Part shown: piece after piece, positions 32,201-36,047 of the stretch | Numbering within the stretch: position 1 is the first letter of the stretch | Layout: every line of letters begins with the position of its first letter | NCBI GenBank assembly: GCA_001791045.1 | Contig: MGDT01000002.1 | Coordinates: 1-36,047, forward strand | Source: Candidatus Uhrbacteria bacterium RIFCSPHIGHO2_01_FULL_63_20 | GTDB taxonomy: Bacteria; Patescibacteriota; Patescibacteriia; UBA9934; GWF2-40-263 | DNA length: 36,047 nt | Direction of reading: 5' to 3' | The notes under the pieces: model-generated | Told to the model about the DNA's origin: nothing | The model's input: the letters and a program-made list of their open reading frames with translations, nothing else | Database searches by the model: none | Translations under genes and position numbers: made by a program

Positions 32201-35200
32201 TGAGGCCGTCGACGTCGAGCTTGAAGGCGGTTCCGGCCGTAATCGAATCCGCATCCACTCGCAAGGCGATGCCGGTCGTCTTCGCGGAAAGGATTTGGAG
32301 GTTTGCCGTGGGTGTCGGCTCGCCAATACCGACGTCACCGTCGGGATCGACGATGAACGGGGTGGTATCCGAATCCGTCCCGTCATCGTTCACGCGAAGA
32401 GAGGCGCCGGTCCCGGCATTCGTTGACATCAAGATGGCGCCTGAAGAACCGGACACCTCAAGCAGGGCGTCGGGGGTGGAGTCGCCCACGCCCACGCTCC
32501 CCCCGTCCGCGATGGTGAACACGACCGTGCCGTTGTCGCGGGCGAGGAAGATGGGTGAGGAGATGGCGTTGTTGTCCACGAGCAAGGCGGCGGAGGTGAA
32601 CGAGGGGGAAGCCGGTGAGCCCACCAGGTCGAAGTACCCGCCCACGCTCGCCGTGGTTCCAGACCCGCCGCGGCCGACCAGCCCCACGTTGTAGGGCGGG
32701 GAGCCGTTGGAATCCATGGCATGGAACAGCCCGCCGATGTTGAGGGAGGCGGACTGCTCGGCGGTCCCGAACACGCCTACGTTGTTGCCGGACGTCGAGA
32801 CGTTCGTCTGGCTGTACGTGCCGTAGTTGCCGCCTTCGCCGCTGCTCCCGTACCCGTTGGCCGCGCCGGTGTTCGTGCCCGCAGCCAGGTCCTGGGTCGC
32901 GAAGGCGAACGTGGAGGAGGAGCCGGTGTATCCCGCGGCCATGAGGTTGTATAACCCCTGCTGGCCGAACGAGGCGCTGCCGGCCGAGGTGGTCGAGACG
33001 CTTGCCCCGGTCTGGACGGCCGCGGAGCTCGAGAGCGTGCCGGTCACGGAAAACGCCTGCACGGCGCTCGCGAGCGAGCCGGCCTCGATGTCGACGAAAT
33101 GCTCCGGGGTGGCGTCGCCTATGCCGACGCGGTCGGCGGACGCGTCGAGGAACAGGAGGTTGGCGTTGGTGTCGCCCTCCACGCGGAAGTCCCGGTCGAG
33201 GCTGTCCTCGTTGAACACGGCGCCGGCCGTCCCGTCCGTCAGGCGGAGGAATTCGCGGCTCGTGGAGACGAAATCGTTGTATCCGAACGCCAACGGGGCG
33301 GCCACGTCCGGCGTGACCATCTGGACGGAGGTGACGGCGCCGCTTCCGAAGAAGGCTGCCGTGCCGGACGCGAAGTTGTTGATCGCCGCCGTCGTCCCGT
33401 ACGCCGCATAACGCGCCGTCACGTTCCCCGCCTGCGCCATGACCACTCCCGCGCCGGCCGTGTTCGTGTTCGTGACCACGGCGAATTGGGCGGACGCGGA
33501 GCTGGCCTCGGCTTGGAGGAGATAATCCGGGGTGTTCGTGCCTATCCCCACGAAATTGTTCGTGGCGTCGATCGAGAGCGTGTCCGAATCGAAGTTGATG
33601 CCATTCGTGCCGCCGGAGAGCGCCACGGTGGTGTCGCTTGCGAACGTCCAGGCGGCGGCGTTGCTCGTGACCGTGTCGGCCCCGGCATCGCCAAGGGTGA
33701 TATTGCCGTCCACGCCAAGGGTCCCGGCCACGTCGAGGAGGTAGTCGGGGGTGGCGTCGCCGATGCCGACGTTGGCATCGAGGATGTTCACCTCGTCGGT
33801 CGCCTGGTCGTCGAACTCGATGCGGCCGGCCGCGGCACCGAGGCCCAGCCAGTCGTCGTCGGCCGTGGCGTCGGCGAAGGCGTCGCCCGAGGTCATGGAG
33901 CCGACGGCCGTGATGTCGCCGGCACCGGCGGCACTCCAGGAAAGGGTGCCGGAGCCGTTGTTGGTGAGCACGCCCGAGGCGTTCGCCGAGGGCCAGGAAT
34001 ACGCGACGCTCTTGATGCTGTCGAGATCGCCGTCGGAGCCCACCTGGAAGTCGTCTCCGTCGCCCACGGTGAGCAGCGAGGCCGGGGTGGTGTCGCCGAT
34101 GCCGACGTTGCCGGAACTCGTGATGCGCAATCTTTCAGACTCCGCACTGGCACTGCTCGTCCTGATAGTGAAGGCGCCGGGTACTTGCGTTGATGATGCC
34201 GCGGCGTCTTGCTGTACGAGAATCCTCGCGCCATAATTGCTCGTGTTGGAAGAGGTGACGCCCGCCCACCCCATCACCCCGAGAAAATCTCCGCTCTCGG
34301 TCGTGACCAAGGAACCGACGGACGTGCCGCGTGATTTTTGCCAGTTCATGTATGCGCCGCTGGAAGCGTCATTCGCATACCCGGAAATCGTCACTTGGGC
34401 CGCGGTGCTTCCCGAACCCACTTTGGCGATATCCAAGATCGTTGACGGGCTCGCCGTCCCGATGCCGATGCGGTCGTTATCCTCGTCCACGTTGAAGGTG
34501 GTGCCGTCGATGGTGAACCCGTCCGTGCCTCCGGCCGGGACGAAGTCGATATCGCCTGTGGAGTTCACTGTCGTCGCGTTCGCGAACGTCCATGTGCCCG
34601 CGTTGCTGGTGACCGTGTCGCCCGAGGCGTCGCCAAGAGTGACGTTGCCGTCCACGCCGAGGGTGCCGGCCACGTCGAGGAGGAAATCGGGGGTGGCGTC
34701 GCCGATGCCGACGTTGCCGTTGCCGAGGATGGTCGCGAAGGTGGCCGCCGAGTCGCCGATCTGGAGGAGTTCGTCGGCTGCGCCGAGATCGTTGCTCGAG
34801 ACCAGGTTGTACGCGGAGGAGGTGGTGCCGCCGGAAGCGAGCTGCGAGGTGAAGGTGAAGGCTCCCGACTCGGTGATGCCGGAGTCGGAAAGGGTGAGGG
34901 TCGAGCCGGCGATGAAGGAGCCGTCGGTGTAGACGTTCCCTTCCGCGCCGATGGAGTCCGCCACGAACAGGTCGTCGCCGTTGGGGGCAAATCCCGTGTT
35001 CGCGAGGGTCTCGGAAGAGGCTGCGGCGCCAACGCCCAGGTCATTGGTGAGGATCACGTTCCCGGAGGTGTCGATTTGAAACAGGTCTGTCCCTGCGCTC
35101 GTCTCCACCGTCACGTAGTTGGCCGTCTGGCTGGTGTTCCCTTGCACCAGGAACTGGATCTCGTCGGTGTCCCCGTCCACCGAGAACTTGGCGAGCGAGG

Positions 35201-36047
35201 CGCCGCCGATGCCCACGTTGTCCGTGGAGGTGGTGAGGGTCACGTCGGTGCCCCCGTCGGTCCAACCGCCGGCCGCAGAGAAGCTGCCGGTCCCGTCGAT
35301 CACGCAGGTCGTATCCACCTTGAAGGCGCAGTCCCAGCCGGTGCCGATCAGGATGGCGTCGGCGGTGAGGGTGCCGGCGGTCTCGGTCTGGGTGAGGGTG
35401 CCGATATTGAGGCCACGGATCGTGTCGGTGTCGCCGGTGGCGTTGATGGTGGCGGTGAAGGCGTCGATGTCAATCACGTTGAAGCTCTCGTTGGTGGCTC
35501 CGGCCGTGGCGTCTGCGAAGCTCGGGGTGATGTCGATGCCGTTCCCCGAGGCGGCCGAGGCGGTGAACGTGAGCTGGAGGCCGTCCACCCCGTCAGTAGC
35601 GGACGTGCCGGAGTTGATGGAGAAGACGTCCGCGGTTGGAGCGGCTCCCTTGGAAATGTTCACCCCGTCCCCGGCGTCCAGCACCACGTTGAAGTCCCCT
35701 CCCGAGAGGTCGAGGTCGCCGTTGGTCACCAGGATGTCCCCGGCCGTGAGGGTCAAGGCGTCGGTGCCGTCGGCCGAGCCGGAACAAGCGAGATTCCCCG
35801 AGCCGTCGATGGAGCAGCCGGTGGAACCCGAGCCGCCCACCAGGTCGATGGTCTCCGCCGAGGCGTCGAGGAAGATGCCGTTGGCGTTGCCATCGGTCTC
35901 CACGCGGAAGTCCACGTCGGCGCTCCCGTCGTTAAACGCGATTTCGGACGCGCCGACGGCGAGCTTTGCCCCGCTCCCGAGCGTGAGGGCGGTGACGCTC
36001 GCGTTACCCAGCTGCACGGAGTTGTCCGCCGCGACGGTCGCGCCGGA
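29205..36047 (-). CDS. Giant VGIG-repeat surface/fibre-like protein, 5' end outside window
   Basis: Open frame to the window edge (V at 36017 is preceded in frame by SGATVAADNS); repeats VGIGDATPDYLLDVAGTLGVDGN(I/V)TLGDA; duplicated GRVPTKV(N/S)(V/L)ENG domain; Pro/Glu-rich C-terminus. Confidence 0.88.
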   Translation of the reverse strand, partial: SGATVAADNSVQLGNASVTALTLGSGAKLAVGASEIAFNDGSADVDFRVETDGNANGIFLDASAETIDLVGGSGSTGCSIDGSGNLACSGSADGTDALTLTAGDILVTNGDLDLSGGDFNVVLDAGDGVNISKGAAPTADVFSINSGTSATDGVDGLQLTFTASAASGNGIDITPSFADATAGATNESFNVIDIDAFTATINATGDTDTIRGLNIGTLTQTETAGTLTADAILIGTGWDCAFKVDTTCVIDGTGSFSAAGGWTDGGTDVTLTTSTDNVGIGGASLAKFSVDGDTDEIQFLVQGNTSQTANYVTVETSAGTDLFQIDTSGNVILTNDLGVGAAASSETLANTGFAPNGDDLFVADSIGAEGNVYTDGSFIAGSTLTLSDSGITESGAFTFTSQLASGGTTSSAYNLVSSNDLGAADELLQIGDSAATFATILGNGNVGIGDATPDFLLDVAGTLGVDGNVTLGDASGDTVTSNAGTWTFANATTVNSTGDIDFVPAGGTDGFTIDGTTFNVDEDNDRIGIGTASPSTILDIAKVGSGSTAAQVTISGYANDASSGAYMNWQKSRGTSVGSLVTTESGDFLGVMGWAGVTSSNTSNYGARILVQQDAAASSTQVPGAFTIRTSSASAESERLRITSSGNVGIGDTTPASLLTVGDGDDFQVGSDGDLDSIKSVAYSWPSANASGVLTNNGSGTLSWSAAGAGDITAVGSMTSGDAFADATADDDWLGLGAAAGRIEFDDQATDEVNILDANVGIGDATPDYLLDVAGTLGVDGNITLGDAGADTVTSNAAAWTFASDTTVALSGGTNGINFDSDTLSIDATNNFVGIGTNTPDYLLQAEASSASAQFAVVTNTNTAGAGVVMAQAGNVTARYAAYGTTAAINNFASGTAAFFGSGAVTSVQMVTPDVAAPLAFGYNDFVSTSREFLRLTDGTAGAVFNEDSLDRDFRVEGDTNANLLFLDASADRVGIGDATPEHFVDIEAGSLASAVQAFSVTGTLSSSAAVQTGASVSTTSAGSASFGQQGLYNLMAAGYTGSSSTFAFATQDLAAGTNTGAANGYGSSGEGGNYGTYSQTNVSTSGNNVGVFGTAEQSASLNIGGLFHAMDSNGSPPYNVGLVGRGGSGTTASVGGYFDLVGSPASPSFTSAALLVDNNAISSPIFLARDNGTVVFTIADGGSVGVGDSTPDALLEVSGSSGAILMSTNAGTGASLRVNDDGTDSDTTPFIVDPDGDVGIGEPTPTANLQILSAKTTGIALRVDADSITAGTAFKLDVDGLTTTGIGMYIESNHGTRTDGFLMDVADLGTTYSATATLAGDTARMRQTIANTAGTLTLSGNTLDLSRTATAGSGATITETGAVLDVSDADGGGAGTLTSSNDAARIAHNNTSNSGTALNVAYGGTGFAFRVNDTTSFTDSSPFVIDDNGYVYIGTTSPSVTDMLYISSPNASEGITINNTAADGDAVVRFALSGTNTWAMGLDDGLNDNFEIVAGTGLSAATPVITATTGGDVGIGDDTPSAKLDVAGQINSTALAVSGVNGAYVGDGTSKIWLGGSGGANYLESGNEAWNASATLNITGYNGTSGTFVFTGNVGVGTSPGQELDVAGQIQFDISTAGDTTIGVCKNNADGTSANTEFVECSGTPGDVAEWYETTGAEAAGDLVAVGSTVLAYVEELFDPATGLPTGSSANYEAAVVEKSSAAYASKLFGVVSTSPLQTMGEAVKDAATNPQPIAISGRVPTKVNVENGAIAAGDPITSSSTSGVGMKATQPGAIVGYALDDWAGPGQGTVMVFVSPGFHLADAIEQGPTGTASSGTPGIDSFGLALRGSGWDGAAAQERAMKLVTDVTDASTYKLSIRNQADAEVAYITDDGVMSVASDVIVGGKLYPSALGVAQTDKYVYYGGSGDDYMRTNASGWGTGSYDFAEMFPSSQPLVPGEVVAFDTASEFVKRASGEDAIRLAGIVSTKPGFLAGTKEANTYPIALAGRVPTKVSLENGDIAVGDALTVSATRPGYAMKAEEAGMIVGYALEPAAEDGSVITFVHLGYWPGSGSRPDAGTDNTASAFSGDLTALTMNGNIYMQGNQILNVGAIAGLGGAWSVDASGKFATEGSYKVVITSYQNEKVETVAPLSLEHKVTLSGAGTLSGGTATVVFEEVAPSFNDITSTTAPVRVLVTLRGPANGIYVEAADRNGFTARETMGGASDAEFDWYVEAYRKDFDPPVVVEVLPEEPPAVEEPPVEPPPEAPPAEEPVAEQPPAEEPPAVEEPPVEPPPVEPAP
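29227..29354. repeat. 38-bp exact direct repeat with 90-bp period in the Pro/Glu tail
   Basis: GGCGGTTCCACGGGCGGTTCCTCGACGGCCGGCGGCTC at 29227-29264 and 29317-29354. Confidence 0.9.

Overview
GC-rich window from what looks like a Patescibacteria/CPR-type genome (inferred from 16S sequence features and gene content; no search was run). Left end: 3' part of a 16S rRNA that is not followed by 23S/5S. It is followed by a terminator, then tRNA-Ile(GAT), an MgtC-like gene, tRNA-Phe, a secreted protein, tRNA-Pro, another secreted protein, a TlyA-like methylase, tRNA-Gly and a zinc-ribbon protein. Then, on the minus strand: ruvC, a RelE-type toxin/antitoxin pair, a frameshifted EEP-family gene, yebC, a small protein, a lipoprotein, rpoC, rpoB, and a small novel operon behind a candidate sRNA/attenuator. 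On the plus strand: ftsK, a RodZ-like gene and recA. On the minus strand again: an aberrant tRNA, then an rpsF-ssb-rpsR-epmA-efp operon. The last 11 kb is a minus-strand cell-surface operon: a giant VGIG-repeat protein running off the window, a dockerin-like secreted protein, and a cohesin-like/Ig-like protein whose last domain is split by an in-frame TAG. Most notable observations: the surface operon with adjacent dockerin-like and cohesin-like modules; epmA next to efp; a tRNA with a G3:U70 pair and a non-Ala anticodon; a promoter-hairpin-U6 unit that may be an sRNA or attenuator; recurring promoters with the -10 box 8-10 nt from ATG (leaderless mRNAs); and start-codon-proximal hairpins.
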